From positions 47,021,783 to 47,085,782 of the forward strand of contig CM034301.1 of NCBI GenBank assembly GCA_019925795.1: DNA of 64,000 nucleotides. The letters run 5' to 3'. The notes under the pieces are model-generated. The model was not told the DNA's origin and did no database searches. It saw only the letters and a list, made by a program, of their open reading frames with translations. Shown here one piece after another: positions 10,531 through 20,592 of the stretch; position 1 is the first letter of the stretch; each line of letters opens with the position of its first letter. Both the position numbers and the translations under genes were made by a program. This stretch comes from Dendrobium chrysotoxum (lineage: Eukaryota > Streptophyta > Magnoliopsida > Asparagales > Orchidaceae).

Positions 10531-11547
10531 ATGCCGTTGTTGCCGACTCCTGCCAGAATCTACGAGGAAGAAGAGCCTCTCCTTGCTCCAAACCCCGACC
10601 GCTTCTGCATGTTTCCGATCCGCTATCCGCAGATCTGGGAGATGTACAAGAAAGCAGAGGCTTCCTTCTGGACTGCGGAAGAGGTCGACCTCTCACAAGA
10701 CCTGCGTCACTGGGATCACACCCTTACCTCCGACGAGCGCCACTTCGTCACCCACGTCCTCGCCTTCTTTGCCGCTTCAGATGGTATCGTCCTTGAGAAC
10801 CTCGCCGGCCGATTCATGCGCGAAGTTCAACTCCCGGAGGCTCGCGCATTCTACGGCTTTCAGATCGCCATTGAAAACATTCACTCCGAAATGTATAGTC
10901 TTCTCCTCGAGACTTACATCAAAGACTCAACGGAAAAATCCCTCCTTTTTCGTGCCATTGAGACCGTCCCCTGCGTCGCTCGCAAGGCTCAGTGGGCGCT
11001 GCGCTGGATTGACGCCTCGGATTCATTTGCTGAGCGGATTCTCGCTTTCGCTTGCGTTGAAGGTATTTTCTTCTCTGGCAGCTTCTGCGCCATTTTCTGG
11101 CTCAAGAAGCGTGGTTTGATGCCCGGTCTCACATTCTCCAACGAGCTGATATCTCGTGATGAAGGCCTCCATTGCGACTTTGCCTGCCTTCTATATAGTC
11201 TTCTGATCAACAAGATTTCAGAGGAGAGGGTTCGAGAGATTGTTGCGGATGCTGTGGATATTGAGAGGGAGTTTGTTTGCGATGCACTTCCATGCGCTCT
11301 TGTGGGAATGAACGCCGATCTAATGAGCCGCTATATTGAGTTTGTCGCTGATCGGCTTCTTGGAGCTCTGGGTTATGGCAAGTTGTATGGTGTATCAAAT
11401 CCATTTGACTGGATGGAGCTCATATCGCTTCAGGGTAAGACTAATTTCTTTGAGAAGAGGGTCGGGGAATATCAGAAGGCGTCGGTGATGTCGAGCTTGA
11501 ATGGTAATGGCGGAGGCCATGAGTTTAAGTTAGATGAAGATTTCTGA
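10531..11547 (+). CDS. RNR2: Ribonucleoside-diphosphate reductase small subunit (R2), intronless
   Basis: This 338-residue protein is the class Ia R2 subunit. It holds the diiron centre and tyrosyl radical that let the R1 partner reduce ribonucleotides to deoxyribonucleotides for DNA synthesis. Iron ligands are visible as D53 (WTAEEVDLS), E115 and H118 (IENIHSEMY), E177 (VEGIFFSGSF), and E211 and H214 (SRDEGLHCDF); the radical tyrosine is Y122. The C-terminus EFKLDEDF is the acidic tail that docks on R1. Length and motifs match plant TSO2/RNR2 proteins, which are likewise single-exon. The ATG at 10531 gives the expected short N-terminus before PDRFCMFPI. GC content is much higher than in the surroundings, as expected for a conserved exon. 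No defects are seen, so it should be functional. Confidence 0.97.
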   Translation: MPLLPTPARIYEEEEPLLAPNPDRFCMFPIRYPQIWEMYKKAEASFWTAEEVDLSQDLRHWDHTLTSDERHFVTHVLAFFAASDGIVLENLAGRFMREVQLPEARAFYGFQIAIENIHSEMYSLLLETYIKDSTEKSLLFRAIETVPCVARKAQWALRWIDASDSFAERILAFACVEGIFFSGSFCAIFWLKKRGLMPGLTFSNELISRDEGLHCDFACLLYSLLINKISEERVREIVADAVDIEREFVCDALPCALVGMNADLMSRYIEFVADRLLGALGYGKLYGVSNPFDWMELISLQGKTNFFEKRVGEYQKASVMSSLNGNGGGHEFKLDEDF

Positions 11548-13123
11548 AGCCTGACCGAAGGCCTTCCTATGTATCAATTTGTTTACTTTTTCTTGTCCTG
11601 ATAAAGGTTGGTTGATGCTTATGTTAGTTTTACTGCTGCTTATAACATCTCCCGCTTCCATATCTAGTAGTGCCTATAAGGTGTTTGATGAAATGCATAA
11701 ATTATCATACCTGATTAAACATTGGAGATTTCTTTAGCATTTTGTCAATTAAAATACCTACTTTTGTAGCTTTTTGACGTACGAGATTTGATTGACTCTT
11801 AAGTTGCGATACACCAAATCTTATTTACAATTTATTTTTTCTGTGTCCGAAGTCTGCCGATACTGTGATGACAAGTTGAATCTCTGAAATTTAACTTGAA
11901 AATTTTTAATTTTGAATAAACTTCTGTAATATTTAGGCTCAATTTGATGCAACATTCTTAGAGAGCAGAGGATAAATTTCGGTCAATTTGAAAACCCCCA
12001 CTTTTTTTTGAGGAAATTAATATTTTCCCATTAGAACTCATTTTAATAGTAATTTTTCATTATTTCCTTGTTAATTGCTTACATGGTGGTTCGGTAAGAT
12101 TTATTTTGTGTTCCTTTACACTAAACTTGCAGAATTAATGAGTTAAATGTTGATTGAGATTATGAGATTTTCAAATGATTAAAAAAAGGGTTGTTCGATC
12201 ATTTTTTCTGGCTTGAATTTAAACATGAACCGATTAACGGCTTTTCTACTTTTGATTATGAGGTACATTTCCTGCGAAAGTCGACTTTCTCCACTTTGTT
12301 AACATAACATGATGTTTCCCATTATTCTTAACGATTTTAAAGTGCAAGGCGATGTACAATGGAGATGGTTTTTTTTTTCTTTGGTACTTTGAGAAAACAT
12401 AGAACAAAGTCATCTGGATTTTATCTTCTATGGGTTTTATGTGATGAACTAATGCTTACAATCATGAAAAAGCCTGAAGAAAATTGTTATATTTTGTTCT
12501 TCTTCATTCATAACTTGATATTCTTTATGCATATTGAACAAACTTCCATCATTCTGTTATTATCGCATGTTGCAGTAACGATTAATGTTACTGCTCAGCA
12601 TATTCAAGTGGCTCATGTGATTTATCGAGCAATCTAACTAGCATAGCAACTAGCCCTACCAATAAAGAGCACAAAGCGGATATGCCAATATCCCACTTTT
12701 GAGAAAGTGTTGATGCAATAACTTTGACTCTAAAGAAGTAATTCTCTTAGGAGACTTTGAGATGTTATTCTTTGAATAATGTTTTTCAATGGCAGATTGC
12801 ATTAAGCTAATGAATGACAAGAAATTTGAGTAAGGATCAAAGAGTGTTCCAAGGCAGAAAAGTCAGGTTGTTTGAGTTATCAGATTTTTCACTATTAAGA
12901 TCAAAGGATTTAGCATTTTTTTTATGGCTTGTGGGGGTATCTAAAAATATTTATATGCAATTAAATATAGTACATTAAAGAAGTGGTGATCGATTGGGGT
13001 ATATAGAGAGAAAAATTAATGTGTGAAGAGAATAGTGCTTGGAAGCAAAAGAATGCAAACAATCAAACAGTGGAAGTTCACACAAAAAAAACGTAACAAG
13101 TGAATTAATCATCATGCAGATAA
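11548..13123. other. RNR2 downstream region, no other gene seen
   Basis: The first few hundred bases are the probable RNR2 3' UTR and terminator region. The rest is AT-rich, and its open frames (for example at 12359-12637) have no recognisable domain. Confidence 0.55.
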
Positions 13124-13442
13124 GACTATCTCCAACCTAACTGCATATCGCCGTATGTCGTCTGCCATTCGCTGCATTCTAACTCCAAATCTCACACCAA
13201 TATTCGGTAGGTGAATAGTGTGGCACAAATATTGGCGTCGGACTGTTCACCTATGCTAAAAAAAATTGGGTTGTCGAAAACAAGCACTAAAGAGGAGAAA
13301 AGCACGAAAGAGGAGAGATTATTACCTTCGCAGGAAGGGCACGAAAGAAGAAAGAAATGCAATTCTATTAGAGATGAATTATGGCATTTGATGTTTTATT
13401 GCATTTTAGAATGGAAAATGAGTTTTTCGATTGGAGATGCCC
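13124..13442. mobile_element. MITE with CATCTCCAA-type ends
   Basis: The left end reads GACTATCTCCAACC and the right end complements as GGGCATCTCCAATC. TAA flanks both sides (13121-13123 and 13443-13445), a 3-bp duplication of the PIF/Harbinger kind. It is 319 bp long and has no transposase. Confidence 0.55.
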
Positions 13443-13786
13443 TAAGTTATAGAATAATTTGTTCTCTTCACTAAAACAAAATGCCACTTTGGCCTTGTAA
13501 ATTAATAGATGTCTACATAAAAAATATAACATCCTCATCAATAATTGTGACAATATTTGTTGTTGAAGCCATACCAATAATACTCTCCACTTTATAGTAC
13601 TAATAAGACCATTCAATGCCATAACAACAACAAATGGTATATTATCAGCCACGTGACATCACTTACGAGCAACCCAAGTGGATGATTCCTCTTGTATTCA
13701 CCATGACTCAGTAATAGGGTCACAAAGCTTCCGATGTGGTGACATGTAATTTTTTTTAAAACAATTGATAAATATTTTATTTGACT

Positions 13787-13920
13787 CTTAAGAATCGTCC
13801 TTATGGCTTCAATTTATCGACAAGTTGTATCTAATCTGTTCTGACATGAATTTTGCGTGGGATTTAAAATTTTTTCCCTATTCGTGTCTCATTCTAGAGG
13901 TTTTTTTTGGTGGGAAAAAT
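13787..13920. repeat. Segment duplicated at 15530-15666, copy 1
   Basis: About 134 bp from CTTAAGAATCGTCC to GGTGGGAAAAAT is repeated 1.74 kb downstream in the same orientation with few differences. The duplicate takes in both the end of a LINE tail and the sequence beyond its A-tract. Confidence 0.8.
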
Positions 13921-14420
13921 CGGAGCATATATACTGGAACAAAATATAGAAAAATCCAGCAAATAGAGCTAACTTTAACAACCATCAGCAGAGACATCCT
14001 AGTTCAAAAACCAAAATAGCTACACACCAAGCCTCTGAATACCAACCAACTGAGTCAACATCAGCATCCAACAAATCAAGAAGAAGCAATCGATCTTCAA
14101 AGTGCCAAAATAGCTACACACCAAGCCTCCGAATACCAACCAACTGAACTAACATCAACATCCAATAAACCAAGAAACAATCAATCAACAAAAGACCATC
14201 TCGAGTTCAAAACTTGAACAAAAAAGCCTTCAACAAACAAGAAACCCAAAAGCACACCTAGTCCCAACAGCAAAAACAAGATAATAAAGCTTAACCAATC
14301 CTCCAGCAGCCAAACCAACATAACAGAAACAAGCAAACCACCAACGAATAAGAAGAACTGAATTGCACAACAACAAAAAATGTCACTGTGGGCCTCCAAA
14401 AGGATTCTGCTTAGCGGGGA
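13899..14420 (-). mobile_element. LINE 3' tail remnant, with a 95-bp tandem duplication
   Basis: Read on the minus strand, this is a non-coding tail ending in CCCACCAAAAAAAA, like the LINE tails at 15650-15935 and 62150. Inside it, about 95 bp starting CCAAAATAGCTACACACCAAG near 14008 is repeated in tandem near 14105 with few changes. No ORF2 coding sequence is left. The left boundary of the remnant is approximate. Confidence 0.5.
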
Positions 14421-14599
14421 ACAAAATGCAAAGGGTACAATCGCACTATCCCGTAGGACAAAACGGTCGTAGGCCTTTACACTCTATGCAATAAGGCCAA
14501 TGGAAGAGCAGATGAGATCATATATACGATTAACCATGGAGGATAACGACTTTCACATACACACCTCGATGGGTAATAATATATATGACATGATCAAAT

Positions 14600-15130
14600 T
14601 ATGAGATTTCTCCCATTCGATACATGAGCCATTTTGAAAAATCTATTTACTACAACATAGATGACATCATTTCTACGGAGTGTCTTGGGCAGGCCTAAAA
14701 TAAAATCCATATTAACATCCTACCAAGGACAACTGGGGACAAGCAAAGGAGTGTAAAGGCCAATGTTCTGCTTACGCTGCTTGGCTAATTGACAAGTGTG
14801 ACACCTATTAACCATCCTACCGATGTCCCTCTTCAGACTAGGCAAATAAAAATGGTACTCCACGGCCTCGATCGTCTTATCTCTATCGAAATGCCTAGCG
14901 AGGCCTCCGGTGTGAAGCTCCCAGACAAAAAATTCCCAAAGGGAGGTGCTAGGGATGCAAAGCTTTAGAGCTTCGAAGAGATAACCATCCTCCAGAAGGA
15001 AATCGTCCACAATACACTTGCTACATGTGGACAGGAGGGAGTAGGTCTCCTTGAAGTCAGGGCAATCCAAATAGTTCCCTTTTATTTGATCAAAACACAT
15101 GACTTCGACTCTCATCTCAGTAGTAGTCAT
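14600..15130 (-). pseudogene. Gypsy integrase, zinc-binding domain and start of core
   Basis: The frame 15130-14720 contains the H2C2 zinc-binding block: ELHTGGLARHF, then KRDIGRMVNRCHTCQLAK with the CxxC pair. It continues past PSCPW towards DVNMDFILGLPKT, the start of the integrase core with its first catalytic Asp. After about 14600 the match to a typical core fades. Confidence 0.85.
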
Positions 15131-15159
15131 TATACGACGACTGAGAGCGTCGGCAGCTT

Positions 15160-15515
15160 TATTCTCTACTCCCGCTTTATGTCTAAGGGTATAAATGTAC
15201 TATTGGAGGAATTCAACCCATCGATCATGACGAGCATTCAACTTTTTTTTAGGAGTTGATATAACACAGAGCCTCATGATCTGAAAAGATGACTAACTCT
15301 TGCGGGAGCAAGTAGTGTTGCCAATAGCGAAGGGATTGGATCACGGCGTAAAAGTCTTTGTCATACGTGGAATAGTGCTGCCGAATGTCATTCAATTTCT
15401 CACTGAAATAAGCTACTGGGTGATCTTCCTGGGATATGACTCATCCAATTCCGACCCCCGAAGCATCGCAGGTTACTTCAAAAGACTTTGGAGAAAACAG
15501 GAAGTCGCATCACTG
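15160..15515 (-). pseudogene. Gypsy RNase H
   Basis: The minus strand reads FEVTCDASG, then HPVAYFSEKLND, then HYSTYDKDFYAVIQSLRYW and FSDHEALCYI, the order of the gypsy RNase H domain. Two or more in-frame stops interrupt it before the AADALSRR linker to integrase. Confidence 0.8.
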
Positions 15516-15529
15516 GGGCTTCCACCATT

Positions 15530-15666
15530 CTTAAGAATCGTCCTTATGGCTTTAATTTATCAACAAGTTGTATCTAATCTGTTCCGACATGAATTATGCG
15601 TGGGATTTAAAATTTTTTCCCTATTCGTGTCTCATTCTAGAGGTTTTTCTTTTTGGTGGGAAAAAT
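15530..15666. repeat. Segment duplicated at 13787-13920, copy 2
   Basis: This copy interrupts gypsy pol between the RT and RNase H blocks. It differs from copy 1 by a handful of substitutions and a slightly longer T/CT run in GGTTTTTCTTTTTGG. Confidence 0.8.
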
Positions 15667-15935
15667 AGGGGCATATTTGCCCAATTTCATTCAAAAAAAC
15701 GAAAAGTTACAAGAAAATTATAAATGATTTGTAAGAAAAACAAAGAAAAAAAACATACAAAATCAAACAAGAAAAACTGATATAAACCTAAGAAAAGAAA
15801 ATAAAACTCTTTAGAATAGGAGAAACAAAATTATAAAACTAGCAAAGTTCAATAATGAACTTGCAAAAAAAGAAAGAAAATCCAACATAACACAACTCCA
15901 TCATAGAAGAGTCAACAACTAAACATAATACTGGA
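15650..15935 (-). mobile_element. 5'-truncated LINE tail inserted in gypsy pol
   Basis: On the minus strand the piece ends GCCCCTATTTTTCCCACC followed by an A-rich run, and it resembles the tail of the LINE at 62150-63905 (GGGCAAAnAnGCCC in plus orientation). It holds no coding sequence and replaces lost gypsy pol. Confidence 0.5.
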
Positions 15936-15959
15936 ACGTTACTCAACCCGAAACCACTC

Positions 15960-16699
15960 ATCACTGGGTTCAAGTGATGACTAGCTGACTGACTATAAAT
16001 AAGAATGTCATCAAAGTAGACGACGATAAACTTTCCCATAAATGGGCGCAGCACTTGCGTCATGACCCTCATAAAAGTACTCGGGGCGTTACTCAACCCG
16101 AAAGGCATGACTAACCAATCGTAGAGACCATCCTTGGTCTTGAAGGCAGTTTTCCACTCATCACTGAGTCGGATCCGAATTTGGTGGTATCCACTCTTGA
16201 GATCGATCTTGGAAAATAGAGTGGCATCCGTCATCATATCGAGCATATCGTCCAGCCTCAGAATGGGGAAATGATATTTGATGGTAATCTTGTTGATAGC
16301 GCGGCTATCAACACACATTTACTAAGATTCATCCTTCTTAGGGGTAAAAAGGGCTGGCACCGCACAGGGACTAAGACTCTCCTTAATGAAACCTCGCTGT
16401 AGTAACTCATTTACTTGCTTCTCAAGTTCAATATGTTCCGCGGGGTTCATACGATAATATGGCAGGTTAGGGAGGGAGGCTCCAGGGACAAAGTCTATAA
16501 CATGCTGAATGTCTTTAAGTGGAGGCAACTGATCTGGGAGATTATCAGGGAAGACATCAGCAAACTGTCCCAGAATGGGTTGGACTTCTTGAGGGATAGG
16601 TTCGTTACATTCGGTGGAAATCTCACGACCGACTAAGGCATACAGAGGAGCTCCCTGAGCGATCTCAGAATCCAAAACCTTGGCGGTTACTAGATTCAA
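15960..16699 (-). pseudogene. Gypsy reverse transcriptase
   Basis: The frame from 16699 enters RT with LPPLKDIQHVIDFVPGASLPNLPYYRMNP and FIKESLSPCAVPALFTPKKD. It hits an in-frame TAG at 16322-16324, where a Trp is usual, and continues in the same frame with MCVDSRAINKIT, FSKIDLKSGYHQIR, VMPFGLSNAPSTFMRVM and the catalytic FVVYFDDILIYS-type block (seen as IVVYFDDILIYS). After that the gypsy match stops. The core is well preserved apart from this one nonsense change. Confidence 0.92.
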
Positions 16700-16859
16700 T
16701 CATTTCTTGGACTTAACAGGGTTGGATTTGGAGTCATCCCTAACCAGGGCTGCGATAGTAAAAGTTTGATCTTTTTACCCGCAAGTTCGAACACGCAGGT
16801 GTTCGAACGCCCATAGATGTGGACATCATTGTCAAAAATCCAGGGTCAACCTAAAAGGA

Positions 16860-17172
16860 TTTGTTTAACATCCATAATCAGCACATCGCATCAAACATTC
16901 TCCTTATAATCGGCAAAGGAGATAGGTACGATGCTTCGTTTCTTCACCTCCAAGGCAGTGGAGTTAACCCATGCTACCTTATACGGATTGGGGCGAGGAA
17001 TGGCAGAAAGACCCAACTTAGATACCATATTAGAGGATACAACATTTATCCAACTGCCACTATCCACGACGACCTTACAGTTTTTATCTTTGATTTTGGC
17101 ATAGGTGTGAAAGATCGTTGTCCTACGCCAGTCATTAATCGGGGTAGGGTGTGATATGGCACATCTCACCAC
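16860..17172 (-). pseudogene. Gypsy aspartic protease
   Basis: The frame 17172-16891 shows the protease block KVVVDSGSWINVVSSNMV with the DSG active site, followed by a strand and flap region. The polyprotein linker to RT follows in broken frames. Its position between the gag knuckle and RT is as expected. Confidence 0.85.
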
Positions 17173-17255
17173 GCAGATGGGAGAGGTATCCAGTTTCTGA
17201 AGGCATTGGAGGACAGGGGTATCATCATCCTCCTCGAAGAACTCACCCTCATCCT

Positions 17256-18844
17256 CTACTTGGTGGATCTGATCAACCTCGGGCTCAAGATTGTCCTCAG
17301 TGATCTCCTCGATGATAGAGACCTTATAGGGACTGGAGCACTGAGAAGCGATATGCCCATACCCCTGGCATCGAAAGCATTTGGTCCCGGGATTGGACCG
17401 AGGGGTATCCGGAGTGGGAGATTTGTTTCTAAAATCAAGTCAGGGTGTAGGAGGACCAGTGGGTGGTCGGGTAGTGCTCCCTGGGGTAAGTCGGGCAGTA
17501 GAGGTGTGAGGAGTGGAGCTACTAGAAGGTCTGTAGGAAGTCCTAGAGTCGTGGTGATGACTAGGGTGCTGGGACCGACTCTCCTCAAGGTCTAGCACTA
17601 ATCTATAGGCATTTTACAGGGTAGTGATGTTCCGGGCGAACAGCTCATTGCGAAGATCCTCTCGCAATCCGGCACGAAACATAGACAAAATCTGCGCGAG
17701 GGTAGTAGAGGTCTCCCCTTTGCAACGGATGAGATAATCGTCAAAGGATGCGATGTAATCCTTGACCGGTTTACTATCCTGAGTCAACCTATGCCACCTA
17801 TCCAAGAGCCTAAGGGATTGGATCACAGCGTATCCAAGGTGGGAGGTTTAGTTCGAAAATTAGATCTTGGTGCCGGTGGACCAGTGGGTGGTCGGCTATT
17901 GCTCCTTGGGGTCGGTTGGGCAGTAGGGGTGTGAGGCGTGGATCTACTAGAAGGTCTGTAGGAATGCCTAGAATCGTGGAAACGACTAGGGTGTTTGGAC
18001 TGACTCTCCTCAAGGTCTAACACAAAGCTATAGGCATTTTCAAGGGTAGTGACGTTCCGGGTAAACAGCTCGTTGCGAAGATCCTCTCGCGACCCGGTAC
18101 GAAACATAAACAAAATTTGCGCGGTTGTAGTGGAGGTCTCCCCTTTGCAACAGATCAGATAATTGTCAAAGGATGCGATGTAATCCTTGACCGACTTACT
18201 ACCCTGAGTCAGCCAATTCCACTTATCCAACAATCTGGGAAAGTACGAGGGAGGCAAGTACTTCTGTTTCAATTCGCATTTCATAGATGGCCAATCAGTG
18301 ATGGAATACTCGTTTTTAGACTCTCTAAATTGGACCAAAACTAACTCGCCCTACCTGTGAGCTTCATCTCAGCAAAACTGACATTCCTAGCCTTGAAAAT
18401 ATTATACCACTTAAAGAAACTGTTCATACCTTTGACCTAGTCCAGGAAGAGCTGGGGATTGAGGGTTCCATCAAAGGTAGGAGCATCGGCTTTGATGTTT
18501 GGCATGTCAGGATCGTGTTGAGGGTTGTGTCCATGATGGGGAGCATGATGAGGAGCACGAAAAGGTCCTTTATCTTGGTAGGTGTCGTCCCCGTACAAGG
18601 AAGGTGGTCGAGACGAAGTGAAAGGAATCTAATGGTTCCTACCTCACTCTAAGCTATCAAATCGATCGACAATGGTCCTACGAAGTTCAACTAAGTCGGC
18701 CTGATTTTCTTTGAATTGATGACTAATGGTGTTCATTTGACCTACCAATGGGTTTAACGTCCTTCCAAGTTGTTCCGGGTCCATAACTAGACACAAGCGG
18801 GCACTTGGGGTTGACTCTAGGAAGAGGACAACAATTAATTGCAA
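17256..18844 (-). pseudogene. Gypsy gag with CCHC knuckle and internal duplication
   Basis: The minus frame from 18338 contains the retrotransposon gag domain, with YLPPSYFPRLLDKWNWLTQG, VKDYIASFDNYL and RNELFTRNVTTLENAYSFVLDLEE. A near-identical second copy occurs at 17826-17614, because about 424 bp is tandemly duplicated. After the second copy comes a CCHC zinc knuckle reading CFRCQGYGHIASQC around 17340-17380. Upstream, 18844-18644 holds the N-terminal part (GQMNTISHQFKENQ). Frameshifts separate the blocks. Confidence 0.87.
17405..18252. repeat. 424-bp tandem duplication inside gypsy gag
   Basis: The blocks 17405-17828 and 17829-18252 line up with a constant offset of 424 bp, for example CTCCTCAAGGTCTA at 17581 and at 18005. 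The copies have diverged by scattered substitutions, so the event is not recent. Confidence 0.85.
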
Positions 18845-19134
18845 TGAAAGACTCCTTAAAATGGCCCTAGATGGTGCAGAAATTTCTAGGACAGCAAACT
18901 ACAACAAGGTATTAAGTCACTTAAGTAAATAGGGAGGTTGTTGAATTAAGGACAACACCTAAAATCCTAAGACATAACCTTAATGTTCACTAAGTGAGTG
19001 CAGAAATTAACTGGACAGCAAGCATAAATGAAGATTAAAATGTTTTAAATGATGCTATACATGCAAAATTGAATAAAAAATGGTTAGGCAACACCCTAGG
19101 ATGATTTCTAGCATGAATATCCTAAGCTAACCAT

Positions 19135-19146
19135 GCTTTGATACCA
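19135..19146 (-). other. Gypsy primer binding site
   Basis: The minus strand two bases after the LTR reads TGGTATCAAAGC. It matches the initiator methionine tRNA complement TGGTATCAGAGC at 11 of 12 positions. Confidence 0.75.
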
Positions 19147-19148
19147 GA

Positions 19149-20592
19149 TGATGTAGAACTACAATGTGTTAAATATATGTGATAAGAATTTGCACAAATT
19201 GAAAAGAACAAGAGCAATTATTTCTATTAGCTATTCCAAAAGATAAGATAAAACGTAAGAGCGATCACTGTCATTTAGGCTAAATCACATGAAAGAACTT
19301 AAACCATCACAAATAATATAGAATTTCAACGGCATGAAAATTAAGTAGACTTTCAACAAAATGCCTACGCTAACAATAAGATTATCACATAGAAAGTGAA
19401 ACTCACTTCCTACATTTACTAAGCGTTGGCATTTAGCGAAGCACGATTCTTTGTGATTCAATCAACACCTATAAGCTTAGTGAATTAGAAGATAAATGAA
19501 TAAGGGGAAGAAGAAGTTTACCAGATTTTAGCCTGAAGCTTCAGGGCAGCGATTTGAAGACCTTCCGGAGGTCGGTTAGTCACTTCTTTTGGCTGAAGTC
19601 CTCTAGGACAGTCACTAAGAAACCCAAGACAGCAATTTGAACCTTTGAAAATTTCTGGATAGCGAATTGGGTTGTTCCGACGGGTTGGATAGCAGGATAA
19701 TTGGTGACAAAGTTCTGGACAGCAAGGTAATTTACTGTGGAAAAATTCTGGACAGCACTTGGAGGGACTTAGGGCATGGGGCGACTGAATTCCTTGGACT
19801 GGGAGCTCCGGACAACAGTTCTCCTTGCCCAAAAAATTTGAACTGCACCTTGTAGATGAGCAAGTAGTGGAGAGAAGAGTTCTGGATCGAGAGATGTTGG
19901 TATTTAGGGCTTGGGAAACTATAAAGGGGCGGCGGCCTAAATGGGGCTAGGAAATAGGGAGTGAGAATTTGAAGCTTGCCTAATCAAGATACTTAAATTA
20001 GGGAAGAATATTTAATCATAGTCAATTTGAATTTCAAATAGCTTTGAGTCAAATAACCTTCCTAAAATAGACTATGGTAGATTAGGAAAGATATTCCAAT
20101 TTCAAACATAAAGAATTCAGATTTCCAAAACTTTCTTATTGAGGTTAAACCCAATAAGGAAAGTATTGAATTGTAATTTGGAGAGAAGAGGGGGTGAATC
20201 CAACGGCTAGGGTTAGGGTTGGGTGACGTTTGGAAGATGAGGTGGTGGAGGATTTAGGCACTATGGCCGGCGGGTGAGATGGTGGAGTGGGACGTGGGGT
20301 CTTGAGGCCGGCAGCTATTTATAGTCTTAATTGTATCTCCTTCCTTCCCCATCAAAAGAGAGCAAGAGGACTATTTATAGCCTTATACAAAGGACTTAAA
20401 AATAAAATACGACAATGCCCTCTTGGGCTTACATACGACCTCTCTTAAGTAACGGTAATAGTGAAAACAAAACTAAAAAAGAAAATAATAAAACAAATAC
20501 ATAATAATACTAAAAAATACATCGACTCAATCGTGGCCGTTGATTGATAGCCACGTCTTTGATAAACTTTCCAAGCTCCGATGTCCCCATCA
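19149..20592 (-). repeat. Gypsy 5' LTR, 1.44 kb
   Basis: In plus orientation it starts TGATGTAG and ends CCCCATCA, giving the inverted ends TGATG...CATCA. CTATTTATAG at 20311 and a second copy near 20371 are TATA boxes on the minus strand. The part 19530-19860 contains several degenerate copies of TTCTGGACAGCA. The partner 3' LTR is missing, so no duplication can be checked; the five bases outside are CTATA. Confidence 0.75.

Larger units (their letters stand above)
14530..20592 (-). mobile_element. Decayed Ty3-gypsy retrotransposon with one LTR
   Basis: On the minus strand the order is LTR (20592-19149), primer binding site, gag, CCHC knuckle, protease, RT, RNase H, and integrase zinc-binding plus the start of the catalytic core. 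The integrase breaks off near 14530 and no 3' LTR is seen. The pol gene also lost roughly 100 codons between RT and RNase H, where a LINE tail and a duplicated segment sit (15530-15950). Gag carries a 424-bp tandem duplication. The element cannot be autonomous. Confidence 0.9.

Noticed and set aside
10286..11119. A 277-codon open frame overlapping RNR2
   Set aside because: It lies in another frame of the RNR2 coding region, is rich in Ser, Arg and Pro as shadow frames of GC-rich exons are, and has no domain. The RNR2 frame is unambiguous.
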